Part shown: positions 1 through 13,247 of the stretch, piece after piece | Layout of the letters: each line of letters begins with the position of its first letter | Numbering within the stretch: the first letter of the stretch is position 1 | Assembly: GCA_026261815.1 (NCBI GenBank) | Contig: JAMPIT010000174.1 | Location: forward strand, 11,036,001 to 11,100,000 | Length of the DNA: 64,000 bases | Source: Monarcha castaneiventris obscurior | Lineage: Eukaryota; Chordata; Aves; Passeriformes; Monarchidae | Direction of reading: 5' to 3' | Program-made: the position numbers and the translations under genes | The notes under the pieces: model-generated | What the model was told of the DNA's origin: nothing | Databases searched by the model: none | What the model saw: the letters and a program-made list of their open reading frames with translations, nothing else

Positions 1-2095
1 TTGCCCAAAGTCAAACAGGAAAACTCTGGAAGAGTGAGGAGTTCTTGAATCTTGTAACGGGCAACAAATAAACATGAGGTTTTTTGTCACCACGCATGAG
101 CAAACATTTTTTAACCTTTGACAGCACTGCCAGCAAGGGTGCAGGGACACTGATAACATGAACCTTCTGAGCACTGATTGCCGTGTGTGAAGTGATCAGC
201 ATCCAGATAGGCAAAAGCAGGGAGAGATGTTTGCAACTGAGCATCATAACCTCATGGCCACTCCCTCTTTTCTCCTACAGAACCACTCTGCAGTTTCCAT
301 CATCCCCAAGTAGCCCACTTTCATGAAACCCTTCTTTGGTAGCCCAATTAGATGGGCCACCTCTGACTCCAACCTTGCTTTCAGCTCTGCAATGCACCCA
401 TCTCCTTCCTGAGCACAGAATCAGGGACCACATGGAAAGGGCCTTCCCTGAAGGACAGAACCCCACCAGCACTTGGCACAAGTGCTGCAATGGCGCAGTG
501 GAATAGTTTGTGATGAGCTCAACCTTTTCTCTTAAAAACAAAATGCTTTTTTGATCAATATAAATTAAATTAAGGATGAACCAAAGGAGCAAAGCTGCTG
601 AGTCTGCAGAAGAAAGCTGCTGTGGGGCAGCCCAATAAAGCCTGAAAAAACAAACAACAGGCATGTCCCCAAAGAGACACCTGTGCTATGTTGGAGTTGT
701 TTGAAGCTTCAGTCTGGAACCTAAAACTGAGTTTACTGAGTTATAAACAATTTTGTACTATTTTTTTTTTCTTCTGTTCACAACATCAGAAAATATTTAT
801 TTCAATTTCAATATGGAAATCAAAACCAGCCTATGAAATCTGTTAAGCTTTATTTGGAGCTGTTTCAGAGATTATTTTTGTATAAAGTTCTCCCTGGTCA
901 CCAAAAAATCTATGACCATTCTGCAGTGATTACTAATGAAAGTTCTAATGCCATTCAACTGTAGCTGACACTCAGCCTTGTACACTTAATTTGTGAGGGC
1001 TATGGAATTTATAGCATCTACATCTCTTTTCACTTTTCCAGAATAAATGTCCAACACACCCTCAGAAAAAATATGGTTCTTTTTATAGAGACAGGGACAA
1101 AAAACCCCAAAAACCACAACAAAAAACAAACCCCACTAGCAAAATAGTCCAATTTACAATTGAAAAATCAATTATTAAAACTGGCAACAGCATGAAAAAT
1201 ACAGGATGATTTTGGGGTTTTCTGAGCAAACAGTATGATAAAGGCAACCTATAATTAAAAAGAGTTATTAAGAAATAACCAACAAAGCAAATTAATTTTA
1301 CTTATGCCAACTAGCAATTATTCTTTTTATTTTCTGTCTGCTCTAAGCTCAGGGTCAGACAAAAATAATTCTACAGAAACGGAGATAGAGATTATCATTT
1401 GTCTGTAGAGTGAACTAAATCTAAGTACTCCAATCTGAGAAAAAAAATTGGATTTTCATTCCTGTATTATTATGTATTATTCCAACAAGCTCACCCCCTC
1501 CCTGCAGTCCTATTTCCCATTTGCACTCACCTGCAACACCACTCAGACTGCAACTTGCTACTAAACTGCCTTTTCCCTTTCTGTGGCTTATACCAGATCT
1601 CTTAAATTTTCTTGATTTCTCTAATATTTTCATTCAGAGACTCAGATGACTAAACTAAATCATCATACAAAAATATTTCTTCTTTCGCTGATTTTTTTGT
1701 CTCATTAAACCCTTGCCTTTGTGAACAAGTGTCACTCCTTCTTACTGCATACCAGTCTTTTATCTTACATCATGACTGCACTATCTGACAACACAACAAA
1801 CTCATAAAATATGTTTAAATATAAAGGTTAGCTCCCTTTTATAGTATTTTTAATTAAATCTAATTACAGAGCATCCAAATAAGTGAGTCTATATGAAAAA
1901 TGTTTCATGAAACAGAATAAGGAAAATCAGAGAAAATAGTATATTTAGTATATATAACATCCCCTATTACTTTGTTTTACTGAGGCTGAACAGACCAAGG
2001 TGTCCCATCTCTGCCTGCATGTAATATGCTTCAGATTAATTTTAGATTACTTTCTGGTTCATTTTGTTTAATTTGGTTTCATAGCAGCCATAAAT

Positions 2096-2180
2096 AAATG
2101 TGTGCATGTGTGAACACATATATATGTTTATAGATATATACACAAACACATAGACACATATATATACACATGCACACAAG
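2096..2180. repeat. TA/CA-rich simple sequence
   Basis: Imperfect alternating purine-pyrimidine sequence of the CACATATATATG / ACACATAGACAC type. It looks like a decayed dinucleotide microsatellite. Confidence 0.75.
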
Positions 2181-5100
2181 TTTTAGTTTCAGGAATGACT
2201 GAATACTCCAACATCAAAAACCAACTGACATTATGGTACTACAAGCTGTCACTACATGCATTACTACATGTTTACATGTGGAAACAATATTCAAATTTTC
2301 CTTTCAAAGTCTTTCACTTCAGGGTAGGCAACACTGGTAGACCAGAAGGAGCCAGGTTGTAACCTCACCTATAGAAAGAGATGGAGATGTCCCCCAAAAT
2401 GGGAAGAAGACTGGAAATGAATGACTATTTAGTCTTATTTCTAAAGTGTCACCATTAAGGGAACAAATTATGCCAACAATTTTCATAAAATGGCTTTTCT
2501 TTGAATCTGCTTACCCATCCTCTGCAGCAAGGGTGGGAAGAGCATTCAATGATGTCCCTTATCCTGTACATTTGTCAGAGCTGGATGGAGCAGCAAGGTG
2601 GACAAACAACACAGATCAAGGGAATAGAAACTTTTTTATCTCCTCATCTTGTAGGAAATACCCCACATCAAGAGATACCTACCTGAGGTATAACTTTCCT
2701 CACTGCCCTGAATTCCCATAGCATATTCCTCCTGTGACTGTGGGAAGTAACTGCCAAGAAGCCACCATCACGGACATTCACAATCAGCAAGGATCTGAGA
2801 AAAACACTCAGGGATGATTTTACTCCCATTTACTCACTGAGGATGGGTAACTAAGGACAAATGAGGACAAAAGGAAGACAAAAAGCAGCCCAAAATGAGA
2901 GTGGTTTCCATGTCACAATGGAATACAGCATTTCCATGGTTCAGAAGTTATTTTGTGTCACTACATTTGGTGTCTCTTTTCTGCAGCTACAACTGAGAAA
3001 ATATGCAACTGAACTAGAGAACATGGTAGGTTCCCAGCAAGGCTTGGCATTGCACATAACAGCGCTCTGGCACCAAGCCAACAGCAGACTATGTTTAACA
3101 ACTAATGATATACATTACCATAGCCTTGACACTAAAAACACATATCTAGTGACAGTCATTCTGTTGCCATTTAAATTCATATACGCCTTGGGAAGGTTTC
3201 CATCCATGCTGGCAGACAAACTGTAATGAATAAAGAGGCTGCACTTTGCAGATAAATAAAAGCAAATGTGGGATGTACCTAAATGGATTTGACAGATTGT
3301 AGGAATAATTTAAAAATATAAGAGTAGAACACAGACATGTTGGCATTATCTGTAATGAGGACAAGATTTCATGAATTATATATTATTGCTAGACCAGAAA
3401 AACAGCAATAAGTACCAGAGATGTTCAAATCCTTCCATTTACACAGCAGTAAAGTAACAAAGTCCTCTTGCTTCATTTTCAGCAAGTGCCTTTTCATTTG
3501 TAAACCCCTAAGCTCCCTATTCCAAAAAAAAAATGATTCTGAGCATGAAAAACAGGGCAAAGAAGCAGCTGGTTTTGTTTCACATGGAAAACCAGCACAT
3601 AACTAGGAGGAGATATGGCAAAAGTCATTGTAGGCCATATCCCAAACTCTAAAAGAGCAATGCAATTCATGTTGTGGCTGTCCCTGAGGACTGCAGGGAT
3701 TGCATCCCATTAAGCAGGGCTAAGCACCCTTCCTAATATCCACTACTAGTCATCCACTTGTTACTAGCACAGTTCTGGCACAAAGCCTGGAGAGGATGAA
3801 CTAGCTTGTAAACAAAAGCTAGAAAGCCTTTTTAAGCATGTATAAATTTATTACTTTGCTTACCAGCAAGAGTGACATATTTAAAGGCTTGCTACTTTGG
3901 ACAAGATATTTTACACAGCTCAGTATCAAAATCGGAACAGTACTAGAATAAAGACATGACAATTATTCTAAACAGATAGACATTTTTGTTAAAAAAACCT
4001 CCAAAATACCTTCAACAGCCATCCCCAAATTACCAACCAATTCTTAGAATATCCTGCTGGATTTCCTTGTATTTTTTTCCCTTCTCCTTTTTCTTTATAC
4101 CTTTTCCTTCTGTAACTTCTTTTCATTTTTTCTCACTATTAAACTACAAACAGGGACAACAGGTTTTATTTAACTAGCTTTTTCTTTAAAAAAATAGCAT
4201 ATAAGATGCCATTTCAAGAACATAAATGTAAAATCTTGGGGAAAAAAACTATCAAGGAAAGTGCAAAACAAATACCCTGCCTACTTGTAATGTGGCCCAA
4301 TATCTTTACAGATAGAAATAACGCTATTACATTTATACAGCATTAATACATTAAATGGATATTAGTGACCCCATAAGATGGCTGTGGTCTGAGCTGGCAC
4401 TAGCTAAATAACATGTAAATAGAAGAGGCTCTAATTAGTTTATTTAGTTTTGCATTTTTAAGTGGTTGTTTGCAGAACTCTAGTTCAGGGATAACCAAAG
4501 TGGTACACCTTGCGCAGGTATGTGGCTGTCAATAGAGTTCTCCAACTCTTTTTGAAAATCAGGTTGTTTTAATGCTGCTGCATGTGAGACACCTAAAGAT
4601 CATAAACACTCTAAAGCACAAGACTTTCTTGAAAGTGTTGATTAGATGATTCACAGCTTGTGAATACTATGGGAACATCTTACTGACGAAAATGAGTACT
4701 ACACCACTTGAGCAGGAAGTGACATTTTAGTTCACTGTGGAAATTATTCATTAATATAGACTAAAACATTAATTACCATGGGAGTGTTCACTGTAATTCA
4801 TTGTAAACCATGAGCATGCGAGAAAAGACCATCAGAAATTATTTCACTTGTGCATCATAATCTTGAATTTGAACAATTCATATTAATGTGATGATGTGTC
4901 TCTATCCTTATGGTACGAAATAATATTACCTCTCAGCTAGCATGGGCTTAAAGCCCCATGCTGGAGTTTCTTCATGTACATTCATACACTTCTGACAGCA
5001 TAGTAACAAAAGTACATTTGAAATGGATAGAAGTTTAGAGGTTTACAGCTTGTATCAGTCATGGCTCAATGAGGAGTTTAAAAACTGATTAAAGAAACAG

Positions 5101-5402
5101 GGGCAGTTGTGTACCTTCTGGCCAGCCTTTACATGCCTATGGATCCATGCACATTCAAAGAGGAGTGAGGGAAGCCTGAACTACAAGCACTGGAGCAATT
5201 ATGTCTCTTCTAGATGATATCATGTATGGTCCATTTTCATGCTGACTCCAAACACCAAGCTGGCAGGTGTACTTGGTTCCATAGAGGATGGACTGTAATT
5301 ATTTGCCAGGATGACCAAACTTACTATGGACAATCTGAACAAGAGGGAGAACCTTATGGAAAGGACTCCAGCTCCTCCCTATGCTCTTTTATGTGTAGAT
5401 TT

Positions 5403-5513
<111 letters not shown>

Positions 5514-7104
5514 CCTCCCTTAACAGGGACAGAGTATGAAAATGCACAAAACAAAAGAAAAAGGTATGGAAGCTGTTTAGTCCATAAATTGAAAGAAAAA
5601 GTTAATTCTAGCTCCGTTTTCATCCTTTCACCCTATACCCAAATCCAGTAAAGCTATGACTAAGGACACGAGCACCTCTAAAAATAGGTAGGGACCACTT
5701 AACTTCACTAATTTAGATGACCTGAATTCACCAGCCATCATGGCAAAAAACCAATGATTTCTCACACTTTAAAAAACAAGCTCTGAAAGGACTAGCAGCA
5801 ACAGCTGAAGTGTATCTGGAAACAAGCAAGAAGCCAGCATTAAACAGATTATTTCAATGACATCAATATGTACTTCTCAGAACACATTCAGATAAGTCAG
5901 TCTTATAAAGACAAAAATAGGAGGGCAGTTAAAAGACTCAACTTGGTTTGTCTTGAATTGCATTTATTAGAGGGATAGTTCTTATCTACTCAGAGATATG
6001 CCCTTAGTATTACAGCAGGATATAAATAAAGGCCTCCTATGTTATTTTTAGCCACACTCTCCATTAGTAGAATACTATATGTCTTACTGCTATTCAATGA
6101 GCTCCCACTGATTTTAAATTTCATTAGGCTCATAAACTCCTCCGGTTGGCAGAGAAATTACATTTTCCGGTTTCCAAAGCTGCACGATGAGTCATGACCT
6201 ACCCCTTCCCTTTGTCTCCTCAAAATACCCTTTTCTTGGGTAATCTCCCACATATTTTCAATTTCCCCCCAACACTCATATGGATATTTACACACACATA
6301 GAGGTAATATTGCAGAGCATTCATTTTTTTGTTACAGAACTAGGGATGGTTTATATAGGCTTCCCTGCAGCCACTATGAGTGAAAGCAGCAGAGGAAAAG
6401 GCAGTTTCATATCATATGTCTCCTGTCTTTGATTAATCTGCAAGCCACCCATTTTAATGAGTCCTCATAAATAATTCAATTTCTAATTATGCTATAAGCC
6501 CCCTAACCTGTGGAAGAAAAAAGAAAGGTAGAAAGGTAAGGGAAAGGGAGGGGAAAAGTGTGCATGTTGGATCAAACAATGCCTGCAGCAACTGAGTTAC
6601 TCGTACTTACTCTGCCCCTGCAAAATGCACCTCCTGCCTAAACCTTGAAGTGATTCTCTAATAAACATGATGGGATTACACACAAAGTTGGAGTTTAAGA
6701 CAATAATTCTGGAATCTGCTTCTTTTCCACTCACTTTCCCTGTTCCAAAAGGTACATGAGTGCTTGAGATATGCTCCTGCTCTGAGTGAATTGAGAATGC
6801 TGACCCCTCCTATGCTGGTGGGACCAGCCCCCTGCCCTTGCACATTGCCCTGACCACAGTGGAAGGAAGTAAACCAGCCACAGAAGAACCTCTACTGTTG
6901 ATTCTTGCTCCTTATTTCTCCTCTTTGAACTCCTTGATAAGGGCTAGGAAATCCAATGTTGGCTACTCTGTTTTCCCCTGCAACTCACTGCCTGAAGAGA
7001 AATTGCCCCTCTGCCCTCCTCCAGGGAACATTCATCTTCCCCTACGCAGAGATGAGCCAGGACTTTGGGAGAAAACCAGTAGCAGCACATGAATCACACC
7101 TGCC

Positions 7105-7446
7105 TGTCGCCCTGGTTTTCACAGTGCTCCATGTTTTTACTTTTGTAGTAGAAGTTCTCATGCTCTTTCTATAAACATAGCTCTTGTTTTCCTAACCGGC
7201 TAAGAATGTTTACTGAACTTTTACATTGTTGTTCATTCTTTCTCCAAGGCGGAGAAAGGTGATAGACTGTGTTCCTATCCTGTAAAATGCTAGAGGTGTT
7301 AACCTCATCTACCAATGTATGATTGTCTTAGAAGAGGTATAAAAGTGTGATAATAAAGGTGGGCAGGGCCCTTTTCGCTCTGCTCGGTGGCTGACCTGCT
7401 GCTACCTGCTGTTTGAATCTGCGTGTTCGTGTCCGACACTGCGACA
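7105..7446 (+). mobile_element. Solo LTR of an endogenous retrovirus (copy 1)
   Basis: The 342-bp element starts TGTCGC and ends GCGACA, a 6-bp terminal inverted repeat of the TG...CA type. It is flanked by near-identical 6-mers, CCTGCC (7099-7104) and TCTGCC (7447-7452), consistent with a 6-bp target duplication carrying one mutation. Inside are a TATA box (TATAAAAG, 7338-7345) and a polyadenylation signal (AATAAA, 7352-7357), in the order expected for an LTR. It aligns over its whole length with the inverted copy at 8917-9261, with about 7% differences by eye. No internal viral genes lie next to it, so it is a solo LTR. A 6-bp duplication fits alpha- or betaretrovirus-like (ERVK-type) avian elements; the subfamily name is not determined. 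Confidence 0.88.
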
Positions 7447-8916
7447 TCTGCCTTCTCCTCACAGAGTTCTGAAGTTCCCTTTGCACCCTGGTCTCACTTT
7501 TTCACTGCAGAAAACTCTGCAGCTAAAAGTCTTTTCCTGCTTCAATCAAAATGCATTTGACATACAGAAAGCTGGTCAAGGTACAACTGACAGCACACAG
7601 ACAGCTGAATGATCTCCTCCTACCTACAACTATTTTTTAATTGCAAGGAGGTCTCTCAATACACAGCAGAGCATCTGCTCATTAGCACTGTAGCACTATT
7701 TCTCTCCTACTGACACTTCCTACCCCTCCTCCTCTCCCATCTTTAACAACTATTCCTAAAACACTTGCAAATTGCAAACTCTCTGTGACCTGTGGGGTTG
7801 GATTTATATTGTGCATATTAATGCATTTTTCTAAAACTTCCTCAAAAAAATAACAAGCAATCCAAACTCACTGTGGCTTTTGTCCAAAATCACCAAGATT
7901 TACTTTGAATGGCAGCTATTTGGTTTGTCTTAGTTCCTTCCTGAAACAGTATGGTACATTGCTACCATACACAGAGCTTGTGGACTTCCACAATTCTAAT
8001 TTTAGAATTCACGTTAGAGAATTCAGCCAACACTCTTACACAGGCCAAGGCTCATTGTGTCAAAATTGCTGCAATGGTATTTTATAGAAGATAATGTTAA
8101 GTTGCTGCAATTTTACTAATTATTTAGCAATCAGAAGGTCATGGGAATGGCCTGTATTATAGAAGGCAGTGTGTTTTATTTAGGAAACACAGTTCATCTG
8201 AGACCACATGTTTTGACTTCTCCAATTTTTTTTTTTTACATCCAAACACTGTAGTAATAAATACAAGCCACAAAAGTATACAGGTTGGTCAACTTTAGTC
8301 TTGCTGAATCTTGTGATACATATGGCCTATCATCATAGTAATTGAAGCTGTAGCTAAGCTGCTGACAAGGAACATTTACAAATGCTTTGGTCCATGTCCC
8401 AACCTGTCCTGGAGCCAGGTCTACCTATGTTGTCATTTCATCACCTGCAGACTCCTAGGAAAGGGAACAGGATACACAGGTTAGGAGTGTCACATCATGC
8501 ACCCATGCCCAGGCAAGGTATGTCCCGTGTGACAATGCTGAATCCCTACTCTTCACCACATCTTTGCAAAGTAACGCATAAGTGTATTTACCCTTCAGAG
8601 TAAATTCTGTTAATACAGAAATAAAGTTTCTAGATACACTTGACATGGCTTGTCCCAGAAACATCTTTAAGACTAGAAAGTCAGCATGAGATCAACCTTC
8701 AAATCACATCTTCCTGGGATTTCTGTGCAAGTAACACTATACTGCTGCATCCCATGGCATTAGCGAGGAGAAGCCGGACAAAGCTCAGTGCATTGGAGTT
8801 ACATGTGCGCCACACAGATTGTCCCAGCCTCTCACCTGTGAACACTGCTGAAAATGAGGAATGTGACAAAGAGGATGTGTTCTAAGACCAGGCAGAAGGT
8901 ATTTAACACCACCTAC

Positions 8917-9261
8917 TGTCGCAGTGTTGGACACGAACACGCAGACTCAAACAGCAGGTTGGCAGCAGGTCAGGACCACCGAGCAGAGCGAAAAGGGCTC
9001 TGCCCACCTTTATTATCACACTTTTATACCTTTTTTAAAACAATCATACATTGGTAGATGAGGTTAACACCTCTAGCATTTTACAGGATAGGAACACAGT
9101 CTATCACCTTTCTCCGCCTTGGAGAAAGGAATGATTAACAATGTAAAAGTTCAATAAACAATTTTAGCTGGTTAGAAAAATAAGAGCTATGTTTATAGGA
9201 AATGCATGAGAACTTCTCTACAAAAGTAAAAACATAGAACACTGTGAAAAGCAGGGCGACA
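8917..9261 (-). mobile_element. Solo LTR of the same endogenous retrovirus family (copy 2, inverted)
   Basis: The 345-bp element is the reverse complement of the LTR at 7105-7446. It has the same TGTCGC/GCGACA ends and the same internal TATA box and AATAAA signal. It is flanked by a perfect 6-bp target duplication, ACCTAC, at 8911-8916 and 9262-9267. Because its duplication differs from that of copy 1, the two are independent insertions rather than the ends of one provirus. Its sense matches that of the host gene CACNA2D1. No viral coding sequence lies between the two LTRs. Confidence 0.92.
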
Positions 9262-10203
9262 ACCTACTAAAATATTAGATATCTTGCCTGAACTAGTTAT
9301 CCATGTTTCCTCTACAAAAATACCTGGAAATACCTACCTCTCTTCTGAAGAGGGAAGTGCATGTGACTAATTTAGAGAAACAGCCACTTAGACAACCCTG
9401 AAAATAGCTGGATTGAAACCACAAAAGAAATCTGCAGCAAAGCAAAACCTCCAACCAGCATTCCTTACGTCTGAGACTAAAGCTCTAAACATGGGGCCGT
9501 TGTTCCATTTTCTCACACAGGTCCCCATCCAACAAAAGCTCAGGCTTCCATTTTTTTGGTATGTTATTACAGTTTCACATAGAATTTGTTAGGACTGTTC
9601 ATAGGCATAAAATTAGCATGAAGTACACTTGATTATTTTCAAGTCCAGGACCCAAGTGAAAGCCAACAGTAAGAAAAAAGCTGTAAAATTATAAATATTT
9701 ATTTTAAAAATTCCGTAGACTATGTTAAAGCCATGGCTATAAATACCATGTGTGTCAGATGGTTTCTCCTGGGCAAGATTCTTCACAGAGACACATACTA
9801 AATACTCCTAACCACTCAGTGCTGCATTCTTGAAGAATTAACTAAAAATGAGAGCATTCCCACAAGCTCAATTAGTGTTTTGCATGTTTTGTGCACTGGT
9901 AATGCCCCAAACCAATGAATATATGTAATTCCAAGATTGCACAAATCTCATGCTGTCTTAAGACTTGGCAAAACCTTCCCCTTACAAAAAAAAAATAAAC
10001 CCACACCTTCTTATTTCTAAATTTCAAACAGAACTGAATGCCACTGGAGAAAGCTCATTTTTCTAATATTGTTCTTCCACTGCATGGTAGTTTCTAACCA
10101 AGATTGCTCTTATCTCTAACAGACAGATCTGTTCTGGGCAGCAAAGGAACTAATATGTTTCGCATAAACCTCAAATCTTCAATCCCTCAATTCCTCTGGA
10201 TTA

Positions 10204-10272
10204 AAACAAACAAACAAACAAACAAACAAACAAACCCCACCAAAAATTAAAAAAAAAAAAAAAAAAAAAACA
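10204..10272. repeat. (CAAA)n microsatellite followed by an A-run
   Basis: About eight copies of CAAA (10206-10235) are followed by CCCCACC and an A-run of more than 20 bases. C/A-rich low complexity continues to about 10345. Confidence 0.92.
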
Positions 10273-12993
10273 AAAACCTGAAACCAAATCAAAAAACCCA
10301 ACAAACGAAACAACAAAAGCATCAACAAAACTCACCAAAAAATCCTCATGGAGGAGAATAGATGCTTTTTGATGTACATTTGTAGATTTGACTTGACACA
10401 GTAGTTGTTTCTTTTCCCAATAAATGCCTGTCAGATAAACTCTCTGTGTTTTTGTGAGCTCAGTGAGTCACTCCTGAAAGTTCACTACAAACATTATTCC
10501 TTTATTGCTGCACAAGTAAATATAAACTTTGCTCTCTGGAAGAGCTTGATAGAAAGCTCAGTGGTTAAACCAGAATATAAATACCAGGTGGTTGGAAGAT
10601 CATGTTCCTGAAAAAGTTCCTCTCATCTCATTATTAAAATATGAGAATGCCCAAAACTGTTATATAAGTCATTTAAGGGGAATATGGTAAACTCCATGAG
10701 TGTTCTCCTTTGTGTATGTGAATTTTCCCAGCAAGCTTCAGATCCAGCATTTGAATTTTGATTTTCCACATGGGTCAGGGTTACCCAGGGCTGAAGTCTC
10801 ACCATCTGTTCAGAAAATACCAGCTTTAAATGGCAAAAAACTTTAAATTTTTAACTTTTCAGATGGTGAGGGAGAGTGCAGCACCCTGTAGGTATGTATC
10901 TACATCAAGTCCTCTCTCTCCCCAAAAAAATCTTGTTCACTTTTGGAGCTAAGGTGAAACCAAAATTGTAAAGACAGATCTAGAGCTTGTTTACACAGAC
11001 ATGGAAAGGAAAATTGACTCCAGGGTATTTTTAAAGTGGGTAAGTTACATTATGCTTAACATCCATCCCAAGAGAATTAAAGTAGGCATGGTTAACATGG
11101 CTTTTTGATTTTTTTATTATTGTTATTCTTTACTTTGTGAGTCTTTTAAGGCAATTACCTCTATAAAACATAAGCCTGGGAAATAGTATATTCCTCCTAC
11201 TAGTGAGTACACACAGATTCCTGGGGATAACCTCCTTAGTCTCCCTGGGTTTACCCACCACAGAATGACACTGAAAACCACAGCAAGCCAAGAAATCACC
11301 TGCCACAAACCCAGCTGGCTACTGCTACCCCTAATCAAGGTTTCCTGGTTTCAAAAAAGCTAAAAGGCAAAAATCTAACTCAGATTGTATCTCACAGTTA
11401 TGCAAGCATTTTAATTGATGTCAGTATTTACCTACGTTTGCCTCAAAAAAATAATTGAGCATTTTGTTAACAAACATATCGGAAAATCAAAGTAAGATAA
11501 AATACATCAAAATCAGAGAAAAAAGGCAGAATTAGGCAGATGATTTAAAATTGTTCTAATGTTTTTTTAATGTAAAATATGCAAAAGGTAAAACAAAAAC
11601 ATTGAAACAAGAACCCTCTTTAAATGGTTATTTGAGTTTCTTGGCCCTCCTGAAATGATAACATCCCCAGAAGCAGGGAACAGCAAAGACGCAACACAAA
11701 GATCAGACTTTTCAGTCCCCATCCAATACTGAGTATTATATGTAGAGTGGCAAGATGATTATGAGGGCAACACATAACAAAATGTGTACAAATTAATTAG
11801 ATCAATACATAAGAAGGGAGTTTTCTGGCAGTAGCAGAGCTGTTCCTGAGCTATGAGCCTCAGAGGGGGGTTCATTCCATGTTCTTGCAGGACCCACACT
11901 TCAGAGGGATTTTGCCTTTGCAAACTCTGTTCACAGGTTCTTGCCTGTGAGTTCTGGAAAGTTCCAGCACAGGTTGACACAGGGATAGCTGCTAAGTATT
12001 TCGTGCATTCACTCTGGTTTTAGGGAAACATGCAAACTAAAGAAAAAGGCACAAAATTATGTGTACTCACTAAGATGCTATTATAAGTTAGTGGGAAGAA
12101 AATAATTTTTTACAATTTTTCATGTGCCTAAGCCAAAAATATATATTTGGAATTGTAAACACATTTTCTAAAACAAAGAAATAAATGAATGCCTTCATCT
12201 GAAATCCACAACCACATTCTCCATCTAGGTGAATCCTGTGCCATCAGTAAGAGCCCTTTCTGACAAGTTCACCAGGCATTAGCACTTAGAAGAAAAATAA
12301 GTTTCCTTTTCCTCCATTATCTAATTTGTGTCTAAGCAGCTCAGACTACAACAAGAAGGGATGAGTAAACCAAGTGCACGGCTGCCTGCCTTTGCCTGCT
12401 AGGATGGCCTTCACGTTTTCTGACATTTCAGATCTCATACAGCGACCAGAAGCCTCATAAAACTGTCTCCTGCTTTCTGCTCTCACCCATCTTCACAGGG
12501 CAGCCCCGTCACTTTCCTCACAACAACAGTCTGGGAACATTAATCCCCCAGCAAATGAATCCTTCTCCTGCTGTCTCTGGCATCAGGCGTGGCTCAACCA
12601 CTGCAGCGCTGCGCAGGGCAGAGTCCTGACACACAGCACATTGTCCTTGCCACGTTATTCACTGGAAGAGAATGCACTTGAAAGATCTGCATGAACAGAT
12701 CCCCAAGTCCACCTACAAGATTAAGGGTATCAATGTATTTTAGAAATAGAATGTAATTTTTACAGATTTCTACCATCCTTCTCTTTTCCTCAATCTATTG
12801 CTTCAGTAAACAAACACTTCACAAGACCTTATTCTCATGAACAAACTGGGAATGACAAATATACATATTCTGAAGAAAACACAAACCACATATGAAAAAG
12901 TGCCAAATTTCAAAATTATTTCACTAAAAGTATTTTCTGTAAAATAGCCATAGTAATTCCACTTTAATTATATGTAAAAACAAATTCAGTTTC

Positions 12994-13247
12994 TTTATTT
13001 CTCATTCACTTTAATTCAGTTCCAGAAGCTCTCGCTGGAGAGTCATGTTTATTCTTTCGGCATAATTCCGCAGCATAGCCTGAAGCTGGGACATAGTCCA
13101 CAGGATACTCTTGGCCTCTGGCTGTAAACTTCATTTGAAAAACATTAAGGGAGACCCTAAAGCTTCTTCTATGAGCTGGGCTGGGACCATGCCATCATAA
13201 AGGTCTGATTTAGACTCAAAACCAGTGAGTTTTGCCTTTTCAGGATG
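12994..13247 (-). pseudogene. Coding-derived relic, C-terminal end of an unidentified protein
   Basis: On the minus strand a frame from about 13247 to the TAA at 13011-13013 reads like real protein, with balanced and amphipathic composition. It contains DGMVPAQLIEEALGSPL and, further on, AKSILWTMSQLQAMLRNYAE, and it ends LLELN then stop. A single in-frame TGA lies at 13131-13133; it could be a decayed CGA arginine codon. An AATAAA lies 12 nt after the terminal stop (12994-12999), as at the 3' end of an mRNA. Just upstream the frame is closed by TGA at 13251-13253 and similarity to coding sequence stops. I see no convincing donor between the two halves. The simplest reading is a 5'-truncated retrocopy of the 3' end of a transcript. 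A decayed terminal exon is the alternative. I do not recognise the parent family. Confidence 0.6.

Noticed and set aside
7105..9261. One provirus bounded by the two LTRs
   Set aside because: The LTRs are in opposite orientation, have different target duplications, and no viral genes lie between them.
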